21,050 nucleotides of DNA, taken from the NCBI RefSeq assembly GCF_002366715.1, contig NZ_DFBS01000016.1:1-21050 (forward strand), in the 5' to 3' direction. Each line of letters begins with the position of its first letter. Position 1 is the first letter of the stretch. Shown here in pieces: positions 1 to 7,308 of the stretch. Made by a program: the position numbers and the translations under genes. The notes beneath the pieces were generated by a model. The model saw only the letters and a list, made by a program, of their open reading frames with translations. It did no database searches and was not told the DNA's origin. The DNA is from Halomonas sp. UBA3074 (GTDB lineage Bacteria > Pseudomonadota > Gammaproteobacteria > Pseudomonadales > Halomonadaceae).

Positions 1-158
1 ACAAGTTTTTTCTTGGCTTATTTGATAGTTGCCTAGCTAAATATTACAGCAGGCGCGGAGCAGCCAAACCGCTCAAGTTATCCATTATATCAAAATTTAC
101 TAAATTTCCGCTCTTGGTCGGGCAACGACGACCTGAAATAGGCCGTCGTTTATCCTTA

Positions 159-779
159 TCAAACCTCTGTCTGTTCTGCCATTTCCAACGCATCATCTAC
201 CTCTATTCCTAGATACCTGACGGTGCTTTCCAGCTTTGTGTGACCCAGGAGCAGTTGCACTGCCCTAAGGTTTTTCGTGCGACGGTATATCAGCGAAGCT
301 TTTGTACGACGCATCGTGTGCGTGCCATACATTGAAGCATCTAAACCTATTTCGGTTACCCAGGCTTTCACGATACGGGCATATTGGCGCGTGGAGAGAT
401 GCTTTGCGCTATTGATTCGGCTGGGAAATAAGAAATCTTCGCTTCTGAGTTGAGCCAGCTGTATCCAGTCCTCAATAGCGTTACGGGTTTGCTCGGTTAT
501 TTCGAACTGGACAGGTCGATGCGTTTTTTGCTGCATTACGATGGCACGTGGTGATATGCACGTACCATGGGCTATATCCCGAACTCGTAAATTGACAAGG
601 TCGCAGCCACGTAACTTGCTATCAATGGCTAAATTGAAGAGGGCAAGGTCTCTCGTCTTTTTGGCAAGCTGTAGGCGCACGCGTATGGCCCAGATATCTC
701 GAAGGCGCAGAGGCGCCTTCTGCCCAACCAACTTGCCTTTATTCCAAGGTGTAAATGAGATTTCAGTCGGAAAGTTCAT
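159..779 (-). CDS. Short tyrosine-type recombinase/integrase (catalytic domain only)
   Basis: Site-specific tyrosine recombinase that would cut and rejoin DNA through a covalent 3'-phosphotyrosine. Counting from the chosen ATG (206 aa), the full active-site set is visible: Arg57 (SKLRGCD), Lys85 (QQKTHRP), His154 and Arg157 (THTMRR), His180 (LLGHT) and nucleophile Tyr189 (RYLGI). The protein is little more than the catalytic domain; the separate N-terminal core-binding domain of phage integrases (usually 300-400 aa in total) is missing, as in FimB/FimE-sized recombinases. The start at 779 is preferred over an in-frame ATG at 794 because a strong GGAGGA site lies about 8 bases before it, and the upstream ATG is itself part of that site. 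The gene stands alone and is not co-directional with any close neighbour. Its attachment site is not visible. The family call is firm; the role (integration, inversion or resolution) is unknown. Confidence 0.9.
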   Translation of the reverse strand: MNFPTEISFTPWNKGKLVGQKAPLRLRDIWAIRVRLQLAKKTRDLALFNLAIDSKLRGCDLVNLRVRDIAHGTCISPRAIVMQQKTHRPVQFEITEQTRNAIEDWIQLAQLRSEDFLFPSRINSAKHLSTRQYARIVKAWVTEIGLDASMYGTHTMRRTKASLIYRRTKNLRAVQLLLGHTKLESTVRYLGIEVDDALEMAEQTEV

Positions 780-1041
780 AGCATGATCCTCCATCAGGTG
801 GAGGTCAAAGAATGGCTCAATTCACGCTCGTCATGTGCTAAGGTTAATTCATGGTCAGGGCTCGACCCAAAGCGGCCAGTCGTGATAGACAACAGTCGGG
901 CCAAAAGCGGTCGTCGAGTGCCTACGAAACTAGGGTCGATTCAAATCGCTTAAAAATTCGCCGCTTGAACGTACAATTAATAGGCGCCTACGATGACCCA
1001 CCGTCATATGCTCAGCTACGTTGCTGTCATCTAGCCATTCA
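780..1041. other. Intergenic stretch with short repeated motif
   Basis: No convincing gene. An ORF on the plus strand (851-1063) has no ribosome binding site or recognisable composition. Two related copies of a motif of the type CCAAAGCGGCCAGTCG and CCAAAAGCGGTCGTCG lie at about 867-882 and 901-916. A related inverted version occurs near 16890-16913, so this may be a dispersed intergenic repeat. Confidence 0.35.
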
Positions 1042-1078
1042 TAAAAAATTACGTCCAGCCTGAAAAGTTGGACGTAAT
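1042..1078 (-). terminator. Rho-independent terminator after the GMC/glyoxalase operon
   Basis: A perfect 10-bp inverted repeat (ATTACGTCCA at 1048-1057 and TGGACGTAAT at 1069-1078) with an 11-base loop. Read on the minus strand it runs straight into a run of six T. It lies about 30 bases past the glyoxalase stop codon, which suits the end of that operon. Confidence 0.85.
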
Positions 1079-1109
1079 ATATGGGTTGTATAGTGGGACT
1101 ATTTATCTA

Positions 1110-1643
1110 TTAATCACCAAGCTCTGCTAAACGATCTGCTTGGACTACTTCAATCCAGTAGCCATCGGCATCCTTCACAAAAATAACGTTTTTCATTTTT
1201 CCTTGGTCTGAGCGCTTAATAAAGGTGACATTGTTTGTATCGAACCATTCTTCAGCTGCTTCTAGGTTCGGCACATTAAAGCAAATATGACCGAAACCTT
1301 GAGGCTCAGCGTTACCATCATGGTAGCTAAAATCTTCCTGCTGCTCAGTCCCCCAGTTATGGGTCAGTTCAAGCAGTCCACGTTGTTTAAAAGTCCATAC
1401 GGTACGCTCCCCTTTATCCTCTGGCACTGCCTCATCACCTTGTAGGTTGGCCAGAAAATAAAGCGTAAACTGCATTTCTTCAAAATCGAGTCGTCTTAAT
1501 AACTGCATTCCAAATACCCGCGAATAGAATGCAAGTGCTGTGTCAGGATTTTTTGTGCGCAGCATCGTATGATTAAGGCAAAAACCTGCTGAATTGGCAG
1601 TGGGGGACTGTATGCCGGGATGCTTCTCGCCTTCAAAACTCAT
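1110..1643 (-). CDS. gloA: Lactoylglutathione lyase (glyoxalase I)
   Basis: Isomerises the hemithioacetal of methylglyoxal and glutathione to S-lactoylglutathione, the first step of cytosolic methylglyoxal detoxification. The 177-aa protein has the two beta-alpha-beta-beta-beta modules of the VOC fold and closely resembles the long, zinc-type class (human and Pseudomonas putida) in segments such as LELTHNWGTE, GFGHICF and DGYWIEVV. Likely metal ligands are His25 (NHTML, where the human enzyme has Gln), Glu92, His119 and Glu165. The start is supported by an AGAGGTGAT site just upstream. It is the last gene of a three-gene run with the GMC oxidoreductase and its small subunit, 84 bases after the former and followed by a terminator. 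The pairing suggests that the oxidase pathway makes, or meets, a reactive 2-oxoaldehyde; that link is inference. The enzyme call is secure. Confidence 0.93.
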   Translation of the reverse strand: MSFEGEKHPGIQSPTANSAGFCLNHTMLRTKNPDTALAFYSRVFGMQLLRRLDFEEMQFTLYFLANLQGDEAVPEDKGERTVWTFKQRGLLELTHNWGTEQQEDFSYHDGNAEPQGFGHICFNVPNLEAAEEWFDTNNVTFIKRSDQGKMKNVIFVKDADGYWIEVVQADRLAELGD

Positions 1644-1727
1644 AAATCACCTCTTTTAAATGGTAAATATACTGCCAATTTTAGTAGCTTTGCCCAGCTC
1701 CCAGTAAATGCTAGGCACTACACTCAT

Positions 1728-3311
1728 TTAAACCACGCCGGTTCGCATCAGCTGTCCAATATGCTCAGCCTGACGGATGGCCAATGAGACTATAGTTAAG
1801 GTCGGATTCTCAGCTGCTGAGGTCGTAAATTGGCTGCCATCGGAAATAAACAAGTTCGGAATTTCATGAGAGCGTCCATAACCGTCACAAACACCTTCAT
1901 CGGGCTTTTTACTCATACGGCAGGTGCCAAGGTTGTGAGTAGAGGGATAGGGCGGCACCTCATAAATATCTTTTGCCCCTACTGAGCGGTAGAGATCGGC
2001 ACCTTGGCGGTAGCCATGGTCACGCATGGCGATATCATTAAGATGGTCGTCATAGTGCACATTTGCTACAGGAAGGCCAAAGCGATCCTTAACGTTATCA
2101 TTTAGAGTTATTCTATTGGTTGTTTGGGGTAGATCTTCGCCAACTAGCCACATACCGGCCATATGGTCATATTGATCTAGCGCGCCAGTAAAGCGCGGCC
2201 CCCACGCACCTGGATCAAGGAAAGCCGCCATAAAGGGCAGGCCCAACGATACGGTTTCCATTTCGTAGCCGCCTACAAACCCCCTTGAAGTGTCGTGACG
2301 AGCTTCGTCAGCGATGATACCTGCCATGGTAGTGCCCTTGTACATATGCACTGGCTCGTCGAAGGTGGCATAAACTGACCCTGTCATGTGGCGCATATAG
2401 TTGCGTCCTACTTGATCTGAGCCGTTGGCAAGGCCATTTGGGAACATATCGCTGGCCGAGTTAAGCAGTAGACGAGGAGTTTCAATTGAATTCCCTGCGA
2501 CTGCTACCATGCGTGCTCTCTGGCGTTGCTCGTTACCGTCAGCATCGAAATAAACGACTTCAGTTACTTTGCCTGTGTCGTCATGCTCTATGCGGGTAAC
2601 GTGACTTTCGGGACGTAATTCAAGATGGCCGGTTGCGATTCCTTGGGGTAATTCTGTATAGAGAGTTGACCATTTAGCCCCCATTTTACAGCCTTGAAAA
2701 CACAAACCACGTTGCTGACAGGCCGGACGCCCATCACGGTTTTCGCTATTAATCGCCATATGGCCAGTATTACAGGAGTACCCCATATTCTTTGCGCCGG
2801 CGTGCATGACCTTAAAGTTATTATTGCCAGAAAGACCTTTATTATCGTTAGTTCGAGTAACCCCCATGCGTCGCTCGGCTCTATCATAATATGGGGCCAG
2901 TTCATCGTAGCTTATCGGCCAGTCGAGTAAGTTTGCCCCTGGGATCTCACCATAAGTGCTTAGTGCAGCAAATTCGTGGGGCTGAATACGCAAGCTGGCC
3001 CCAGCCCAATGCACTGTGGTACCGCCTACTGATTTTACGATCCAAGCTGGCAGATTTGGAAAATCACGGGCTATACGCCAGCTACCTGAAGTTGTGCGAT
3101 TATCCAGCCAGGCCAGCTGTGCAAAAGAAGCCCATTCATCGGCTAAAAAATCGCTACGTGTATGCAGTGCACCTGCTTCCAAGACCACTACATCAATACC
3201 TTGTTGAGCTAGCTCGTTGGCCAAGGTGCCACCGCCAGCTCCGGAACCGATGACTACAGCGACGGTGTTGTCGTCATAAGAAAAAGTTCGTTGCTCATCT
3301 ATCATTGTCAT
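1728..3311 (-). CDS. GMC-family FAD oxidoreductase, gluconate/glucose dehydrogenase flavoprotein type
   Basis: FAD-dependent alcohol or sugar dehydrogenase of the glucose-methanol-choline family, similar to the large subunit of membrane-bound gluconate 2-dehydrogenase, fructose and FAD-glucose dehydrogenases. Visible parts: the dinucleotide-binding motif GSGAGGG (22-28), GGTTVHWAG (96-104), a Cys198-x5-Cys204-x3-Cys208 pattern that matches the 3Fe-4S ligand spacing of FAD-dependent glucose dehydrogenase, and the C-terminal GMC domain with His459 (STHNLGTC) and Asn502 (ENPTLT) as the likely catalytic pair. At 527 aa it is of family length. A CGGAGA site precedes the start. It has no signal peptide of its own. 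In this family it is exported bound to the TAT-carrying small subunit, encoded 47 bases upstream. The usual cytochrome c subunit is absent from the window, so the electron acceptor is unclear. The substrate cannot be told from sequence. Confidence 0.88.
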   Translation of the reverse strand: MTMIDEQRTFSYDDNTVAVVIGSGAGGGTLANELAQQGIDVVVLEAGALHTRSDFLADEWASFAQLAWLDNRTTSGSWRIARDFPNLPAWIVKSVGGTTVHWAGASLRIQPHEFAALSTYGEIPGANLLDWPISYDELAPYYDRAERRMGVTRTNDNKGLSGNNNFKVMHAGAKNMGYSCNTGHMAINSENRDGRPACQQRGLCFQGCKMGAKWSTLYTELPQGIATGHLELRPESHVTRIEHDDTGKVTEVVYFDADGNEQRQRARMVAVAGNSIETPRLLLNSASDMFPNGLANGSDQVGRNYMRHMTGSVYATFDEPVHMYKGTTMAGIIADEARHDTSRGFVGGYEMETVSLGLPFMAAFLDPGAWGPRFTGALDQYDHMAGMWLVGEDLPQTTNRITLNDNVKDRFGLPVANVHYDDHLNDIAMRDHGYRQGADLYRSVGAKDIYEVPPYPSTHNLGTCRMSKKPDEGVCDGYGRSHEIPNLFISDGSQFTTSAAENPTLTIVSLAIRQAEHIGQLMRTGVV

Positions 3312-3358
3312 CTGAGTGTCTCCGAAAAATTATTATTGTTGTGCAGCTTTGGCAGTTA

Positions 3359-3925
3359 CTAGCCGGCCGTCTCAGTTGGTAAGTAGCCACCCTCTGGTTT
3401 CGGAGGGTCGGGAAGCCAGGTCAGATCGTTGAAGCCATTGTGGAGATAGCCGATATCACCTTCGGTTCCACCGTAACCGAAGTGAGCATATGCCAAAGAG
3501 TTGTCGTAAAGTGATACTACCGCATCAGATCGGATTGCCTGAAAAAAAGGAGTATTGGACATTAATGATAAATGTTCTAGCTGCTCGGCTTCGTTGAGGG
3601 CTAACCAGTCGCCTTCTGAGCGATCATTTAGAACTTTTATTCCATCATGCAATAGAGTATGAAACTCGCCGCTTTTTGATTTTTTATCCAGGCTTTGTAC
3701 AACATGAGCATAGACAGCATCTTCTAGATCTGGGTGAGGAAAAATATGTTTCACAGCCGCAAGCAGGATTTCACCTTGCCGGGTGCTTAAAGAGTCGAGA
3801 GGCATTGCCCAACTAGTCGACGGTGCGAGTAGAGCGATAGGCCCGCTGGTAAAAGCCAGGGTGCCAGCCAGTACGCCGCCACTTCCTTTAAGGAAAACGC
3901 GACGCGAGATAGCGGTTGAACTCAT
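3359..3925 (-). CDS. Gluconate 2-dehydrogenase subunit 3 family protein with TAT signal
   Basis: Small (gamma-type) subunit of a periplasm-facing flavin dehydrogenase; 188 aa. It begins with a twin-arginine signal (SRRVFLKGS, residues 8-16), a hydrophobic stretch and a likely cleavage site near SWA (38-40). The mature part (LSTRQGEILLAAVKHIFPH onwards) looks like the gluconate 2-dehydrogenase subunit 3 family. Such subunits fold with the flavoprotein and carry it through the TAT translocon. An AGGAGA site lies 8 bases before the start. It is the first gene of the minus-strand operon, directly before the GMC flavoprotein, which is the standard order. The operon promoter should lie in 3926-4176, the region shared with a divergent ribbon-helix-helix gene, but I cannot place it with confidence. 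Confidence 0.85.
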   Translation of the reverse strand: MSSTAISRRVFLKGSGGVLAGTLAFTSGPIALLAPSTSWAMPLDSLSTRQGEILLAAVKHIFPHPDLEDAVYAHVVQSLDKKSKSGEFHTLLHDGIKVLNDRSEGDWLALNEAEQLEHLSLMSNTPFFQAIRSDAVVSLYDNSLAYAHFGYGGTEGDIGYLHNGFNDLTWLPDPPKPEGGYLPTETAG

Positions 3926-4053
3926 CGCTAATTTCTCCTGTGGGCATGGAGGTTAAGTAGCCCCCACACATTAATTATTGTTGTGCTTGGATGCTTGATT
4001 TGCGCGAGCATCTATATCTGATACTAGACTCATTCTAAGAACGGTGGGTAACA

Positions 4054-4164
4054 GTGGATTACTACATCGACTATGGTCTAGTACGAATGGAGAGCGTATG
4101 TACTCAACGGCAAGGTATTCTTGATAGCCACGTCAATGTGCCAGCATGGATTCGCTGGTGCTAA
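4054..4164 (+). CDS. Possible 36-codon ORF overlapping the RBS of the RHH gene
   Basis: A GTG-started ORF of 36 codons whose TAA stop overlaps the AAGGGAG ribosome binding site of the next gene, an arrangement seen in translational coupling. A GGTGGG stretch lies upstream. The product is rich in Tyr, Val and Trp and I recognise nothing in it. It could equally be untranslated leader sequence. Low confidence. Confidence 0.2.
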   Translation: MDYYIDYGLVRMESVCTQRQGILDSHVNVPAWIRWC

Positions 4165-4176
4165 GGGAGAATTGAT

Positions 4177-4461
4177 ATGTGCCATATTTACGCTTCAACC
4201 GATCCAGAGCGCTATGAATGCGTGACCAAATCTGTGCGCTTACAAGGCAAAGTCACCAGCGTGAGGTTAGAGAATGAGTTTTGGGAGGTGCTGGATCAGC
4301 TCGCTTATGATCAACATCTCTCCACAGGCCAGTTTATTACCAAGCTCTATAACGAAGTTTTGTTATCCAAAGGAGAAGTTTCAAATCTCACTTCACTGCT
4401 AAGAGTGGCTTGTATTGTGCATCTTCAGCAGTGCGCTAAACCTGCCGCTCGATTTGCTTAA
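4177..4461 (+). CDS. Ribbon-helix-helix domain protein (RHH_4-like)
   Basis: A 94-aa protein whose core, from about residue 19 (SVRLQGKVTSVRLENEFW) to residue 84, matches the RHH_4 type of ribbon-helix-helix proteins. The beta-strand residues TSVRLE are followed by a helix (FWEVLDQLAYDQ), a turn and a second helix (STGQFITKLYNEV), then the usual LTSLLRVACIVHL. These small dimeric proteins are presumed DNA binders; few have known targets. The start has a good AAGGGAG site about 8 bases upstream. The gene is divergent from the GMC dehydrogenase operon, so it may control that operon or itself, but nothing in the sequence proves this. The tail is rich in Ala and Cys. It appears intact. Confidence 0.75.
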   Translation: MCHIYASTDPERYECVTKSVRLQGKVTSVRLENEFWEVLDQLAYDQHLSTGQFITKLYNEVLLSKGEVSNLTSLLRVACIVHLQQCAKPAARFA

Positions 4462-4847
4462 TTCAAAGCCGCCATAAGTTTTCGCAATGCTTATAATCCT
4501 GACCATTGAACCAGGACTATGAGCATGAAGTTCCGTTTTGTACCGGCATTGAGCTTCAGGCGCTGATAGTGGCCTATACGCATGGGAAAAAGCCAGTTTT
4601 GCGTCGTTGGCCTTTAACCAATTTGTTAATCAAATGAAAAGGCTGAATTATCTTTGGTTCCATAACAAGGGGCTCCAGCGGGCCACTTTTTCGGTGCGTT
4701 GAGCCTTCAAATCGGGCCGCTGAGCCCTGGGATTATGTTTTCGGCCCGAACAGTGCCGGACTAGGGGGCAGCGGAGCTGAAGAAATTTCAGAAAAGCATT
4801 TATGGTCCAGTCATACTCGGAGTTATTGAGTAAGCGGAGATCTAAAA
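4462..4847. other. 386-base gap with gene debris and an inverted repeat
   Basis: No intact gene. A stretch open from about 4550 to 4699 on the plus strand has protein-like content (ending in a segment such as MKRLNYLWFHNKGLQRATF) but no start codon, so it may be a gene fragment of unknown origin. An imperfect inverted repeat (GGGCTCCAGCGGGCC near 4670-4684 and GGGCCGCTGAGCCC near 4714-4727) flanks a loop of about 30 bases with a T run. I cannot assign it a role. Confidence 0.35.
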
Positions 4848-5162
4848 ATGACTACTTTGACCTGCATTTTGTCAGCACTGAAAGCTGTTGGTGGCACCGT
4901 GAAGTTCGGTGCATTGGTCTGGAAGGGGGCCGGGTATTTCCCAACGTTCTTAGGTGAGACAGTGAACCCGCTTGCCCTTCGAGATGAAGATTTCATGTTC
5001 CTTCACAACAGGTTTCTTGCTGCGTCGGGGCGCACGTATGAACCAGCTACGGCCACAGAGGTCCTGAATTGCAAATCTCTCTGTAACTCTGGTGTCCTGC
5101 GGCACGTTGGTTGTGGTTACAAGTTAACCTGGGCAAACAGGTATCTGGTCAAAAAAACATAA
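4848..5162 (+). CDS. Hypothetical protein, 104 aa
   Basis: I do not recognise this protein. The start is supported by a GCGGAGA site about 9 bases upstream. The first 35 residues are fairly hydrophobic and glycine-rich (ILSALKAVGGTVKFGALVW) but broken by lysines, so this is not a clear membrane segment. The C-terminal third (VLNCKSLCNSGVLRHVGCGY followed by KLTWANRYL) has the spacing of a small winged-helix fold, though this is only an impression. It contains four cysteines in that part. It sits alone between gene debris and a pseudogene, in a region that has clearly decayed, so it may be a relic itself even though its frame is open. Confidence 0.45.
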   Translation: MTTLTCILSALKAVGGTVKFGALVWKGAGYFPTFLGETVNPLALRDEDFMFLHNRFLAASGRTYEPATATEVLNCKSLCNSGVLRHVGCGYKLTWANRYLVKKT

Positions 5163-5199
5163 CCAGTGCATCAAAAACGCTCCGGCCCTATCGGGCTTC

Positions 5200-5233
5200 C
5201 ACCGGATGAATTGCCCCAGGTTTCCGGTGTTTT
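5200..5233 (+). terminator. Candidate terminator after the 104-aa ORF
   Basis: CACCGGA (5200-5206) and TCCGGTG (5223-5229) form a 7-bp stem followed by TTTT. The 16-base loop is long, so the hairpin is only moderately convincing. Confidence 0.35.
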
Positions 5234-5263
5234 GGGCATTAGCTGACTTTGTGATGGAAGTTT

Positions 5264-5917
5264 ATGGATAGTACGACGGAAGAATTGACACCAGAAGAAT
5301 ACGGAGAGGCTTTCGCCGGCAAAGAACCTGAGGCGCTGGAGCAAGCTCTCGATATGCGAAAATTCGAGATAGATCTTTATTGGAGAAGGCTACCTATTTC
5401 TGAACGTTTATCGGAGCAAGTTTAGCTGGCTTTATCGCTATACAGGCGTCCGGCTTTGCCAATAAACAAGACTTGGCAATTATCTTAGCTAGCTTGGACC
5501 TGGTATTTTCTTCCCTTGGTTTTGTGCAAATCGCGGTAGTAAATTCTGGCAAAAAAACTGGGAGAAGCACGTAGGTCAGCTGGAAGACAAGGTAACTGGC
5601 CCTCTATACAAAATCATTCTTGCAAGAAATAAACCTGCTTCTATCCGGAAAAATGTTTAGACGTTCTTACTGGTCCAGGTAGGATTTCTGTATCAAAGAT
5701 CAATCAGCTCATAAGCTTGTATGTCTGTTTGCTTTGGGTTCTGCTCCTCGGTTATTCACTATCTGAGTTTGATATAGATAAACCTATCAACTGGTTATAT
5801 GTTCTCATCATAGTGCTAAGTATCTCCATGTGCTTATCGTTCCTTTGTCTCGGTAGGTCGTATGGCGGACGCGTGAGAAGCGCCGCTTCGTTTTCGCGCT
5901 ATATCAGTGTCGACTAA
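5264..5917 (+). pseudogene. Decayed RipA-like membrane protein gene
   Basis: Pieces of one protein can be read in several frames in the right order. They are an N-terminal part (MDSTTEELTPEEYGEAF to KFEIDLYWRR), then YFxTFIGASLAGFIAIQA in another frame with TGA where a Trp is expected, then NRGSKFWQKNWEKHVGQLED, then LTGPGRISVSKINQLISLY and a last hydrophobic part ending at 5917. That requires at least three frameshifts and one nonsense mutation. The layout (charged N-terminus, paired membrane segments, a FWQ-NWE-H-LEDE type motif, two C-terminal membrane segments) is that of the family annotated as RipA-like octameric membrane proteins, recalled from memory. The gene must be inactive. The open frame at 5717-5917 is only its last part. 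Confidence 0.7.
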
Positions 5918-6221
5918 AAGACCGCACTTGGCCGGATTAGGAATCTTATTCCATATTAATAACAGGGCACATGACGACCCAAAACGGAAAAGCTGGTAAT
6001 TGCAGCCTCGCGTGTACCAATCCTAGCGTGCCATGAACATCAAAGCTGACGATGAGCGACAATTGCCAAATCATGCTGCCCATGACGCCGAGATAAATAA
6101 CTTCGCTTGGGCCGCCATTAGTATCCGATGGTGCGTCGAGCAACTACCTTGGTATAGAGAGCCTGAGGCTTCTCATTACCGAAAATCATGTACTGCTGTT
6201 ATTTTATGAATCCACGACTAA
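5918..6221. other. Gap with possible membrane-protein fragment
   Basis: About 300 bases between the pseudogene and the IS5 end. On the minus strand, 5946-6143 is open (TTG start, 65 codons) and reads like two hydrophobic segments (VIYLGVMGSMIWQLSLIVSF and a later FPFWVVMCPVI). It may be the remains of a small membrane protein. There is no good ribosome binding site, and I do not call it a gene. Confidence 0.3.
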
Positions 6222-6275
6222 GAGCTCCTTTCAAAACCCTTGAAATAGCTCGCCTGCGTGCCTAGCTTAGCTAAT

Positions 6276-7077
6276 ATGGCTAAGAAGATTGTACCTGATG
6301 AACTCTGGAAAATTGTCGAGCCGCTCTTGCCACCTGAACCACCCAAGCCTGATGGTGGCAGGCCACGTGTTTCCAACCGTGCCGCCTTAACCGGCATCCT
6401 GTTTGTTCTTAAGTCAGGTATCCCCTGGGAGATGTTACCTCAAGAAATGGGATGCGGTTCCGGCGTCACTTGCTGGCGACGGCTGCGTGACTGGCATGAA
6501 GCCGGTGTCTGGAAAAAGCTTCATCAGACGTTGCTGGAATACCTGCAAGAAGCTGATCAACTGGATTGGGATCGTGCTTGCATGGATAGTAACTCCATCA
6601 AGGCAAAAAAGGGGGATCAGCCATTGGCCCAAACCCGACAGACCGTGGGCGACCCGGAACTAAACGGCACCTACTGACGGATCGAAAGGGAACACCGCTG
6701 GCGGTCGTTCTCTCCGGGGCCAATATGCATGACAGTGTTCCCCTATCTGTCCTGCTAGACGAGGTACCCCCGTCGCAGGTCGTCTGGGTCGTCCTCGCCA
6801 GCGACCTCGTAAGCTTCACGCCGACAAGGCATACGACTTTGCTCGTTGTCGCCGTGCCTGCAGTAGACGCCATATTCAGGCTCGTATAGCCAGACGTGGT
6901 GTGGAAGATACTCAGCGACTGGGACGACATCGCTGGGTGGTTGAAAGAACCTTCGCCTGGCTGGAACAGATGCGTCGGCTCGCAACACGATATGAGCGGC
7001 GTACTGACATCCACTATGCGTTCACTTTACTGGGCTGCTCCCTGATCTGCTTGAAGCGACTCACGCGACAGTTTTGA
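6276..7077 (+). pseudogene. IS5-family DDE transposase, two frame changes
   Basis: DDE transposase split over three frames. Frame one, from the ATG at 6276 (a GTG at 6258 is also in frame), covers the N-terminal DUF4096-like region (PDELWKIVEPLLPPEP, RAALTGILFVLKSGIPWEML) and the first catalytic Asp (CMDSNSIKAKKG). At 6605-6611 an A-AAA-AAG heptamer in the right register allows a -1 shift that reads on as GGSAIGPNPTDRGRPGTKRH, exactly the family sequence. This step may be programmed, as in IS427-type elements. A second shift at about 6779-6781 (a base missing after CAGGT) is needed to reach HADKAYD (second Asp) and WVVERTFAWL (Glu). That one is probably an inactivating mutation. Stop at 7075-7077. 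Confidence 0.85.
6605..6611 (+). promoter_or_regulatory. Candidate -1 ribosomal frameshift heptamer (A AAA AAG)
   Basis: The zero-frame codons are GCA AAA AAG, the classic slippery arrangement. A -1 slip joins the N-terminal part of the transposase to the frame that carries the conserved continuation without any missing residue. Five G follow. No firm downstream pseudoknot was identified by eye. Confidence 0.5.
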
Positions 7078-7088
7078 AAGGCGCTTTA

Positions 7089-7308
7089 CCTCTTGCCGCG
7101 CGGCTCGCTCAAGAAGGAACTGATTGCCTGTTTGCGCCAGGGTGAAGGTAAACGACGCCCTGGCAGCTATGGCGGTGGAAAACCAGCTGTTGTATCACTC
7201 AACCATTTAGACCATCAGTTTGAAGTAACAGCGCCAAATGTTGCTTGGGTGACGGACATCACTTACATCCGAACGTACGAAGGCTGGCTTTATTTAGCGG
7301 TGGTTATC
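7089..7308 (+). pseudogene. IS3-family transposase (orfB) fragment, truncated at both ends
   Basis: The translated stretch contains KRRPGSYGGGKPAVV, then APNVAWVTDITYIRTYEGWLYLAVVI. This is the linker and the beginning of the integrase (rve) core of IS3-family OrfB, with the first catalytic Asp in WVTDITYI. The N-terminal helix-turn-helix part and everything after LAVVI, including the second Asp and the Glu, are missing. The left edge is the IS5 right end; the right edge falls inside a perfect hairpin (7304-7339). The open frame continues to 7482, but that part is antisense to the aldehyde dehydrogenase gene and has no homology. The first 18 or so codons are not recognisable. Confidence 0.75.

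Larger units (their letters stand above)
6222..7086 (+). mobile_element. IS5-family insertion sequence (IS427-like), about 865 bp, inactivated
   Basis: The element is bounded by imperfect terminal inverted repeats: AGCTCCTTTCAAAAC (6223-6237) on the left and GTTTTGAAAGGCGCT (7071-7085) on the right, 14 of 15 matching. A TA dinucleotide lies just outside each end (6219-6220 and 7087-7088) and could be the short target duplication used by this group. The transposase stop codon overlaps the right repeat, as usual in IS5 elements. The length fits the family. The right flank is an IS3-family fragment, so the element probably landed in, or recombined with, another IS. The transposase gene has two frame changes; see its entry. 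Confidence 0.8.

Noticed and set aside
124..150. Inverted repeat AACGACG/CGTCGTT just past the recombinase stop
   Set aside because: Considered as a terminator or attachment-site arm; there is no T run on the minus strand and no second copy in the window, so neither role is supported.
851..1063. 70-codon plus-strand ORF after the integrase
   Set aside because: No ribosome binding site, basic random-looking product, and it runs into the terminator hairpin of the opposite operon.
2891..3253. 120-codon plus-strand ORF
   Set aside because: Antisense to the GMC oxidoreductase gene.
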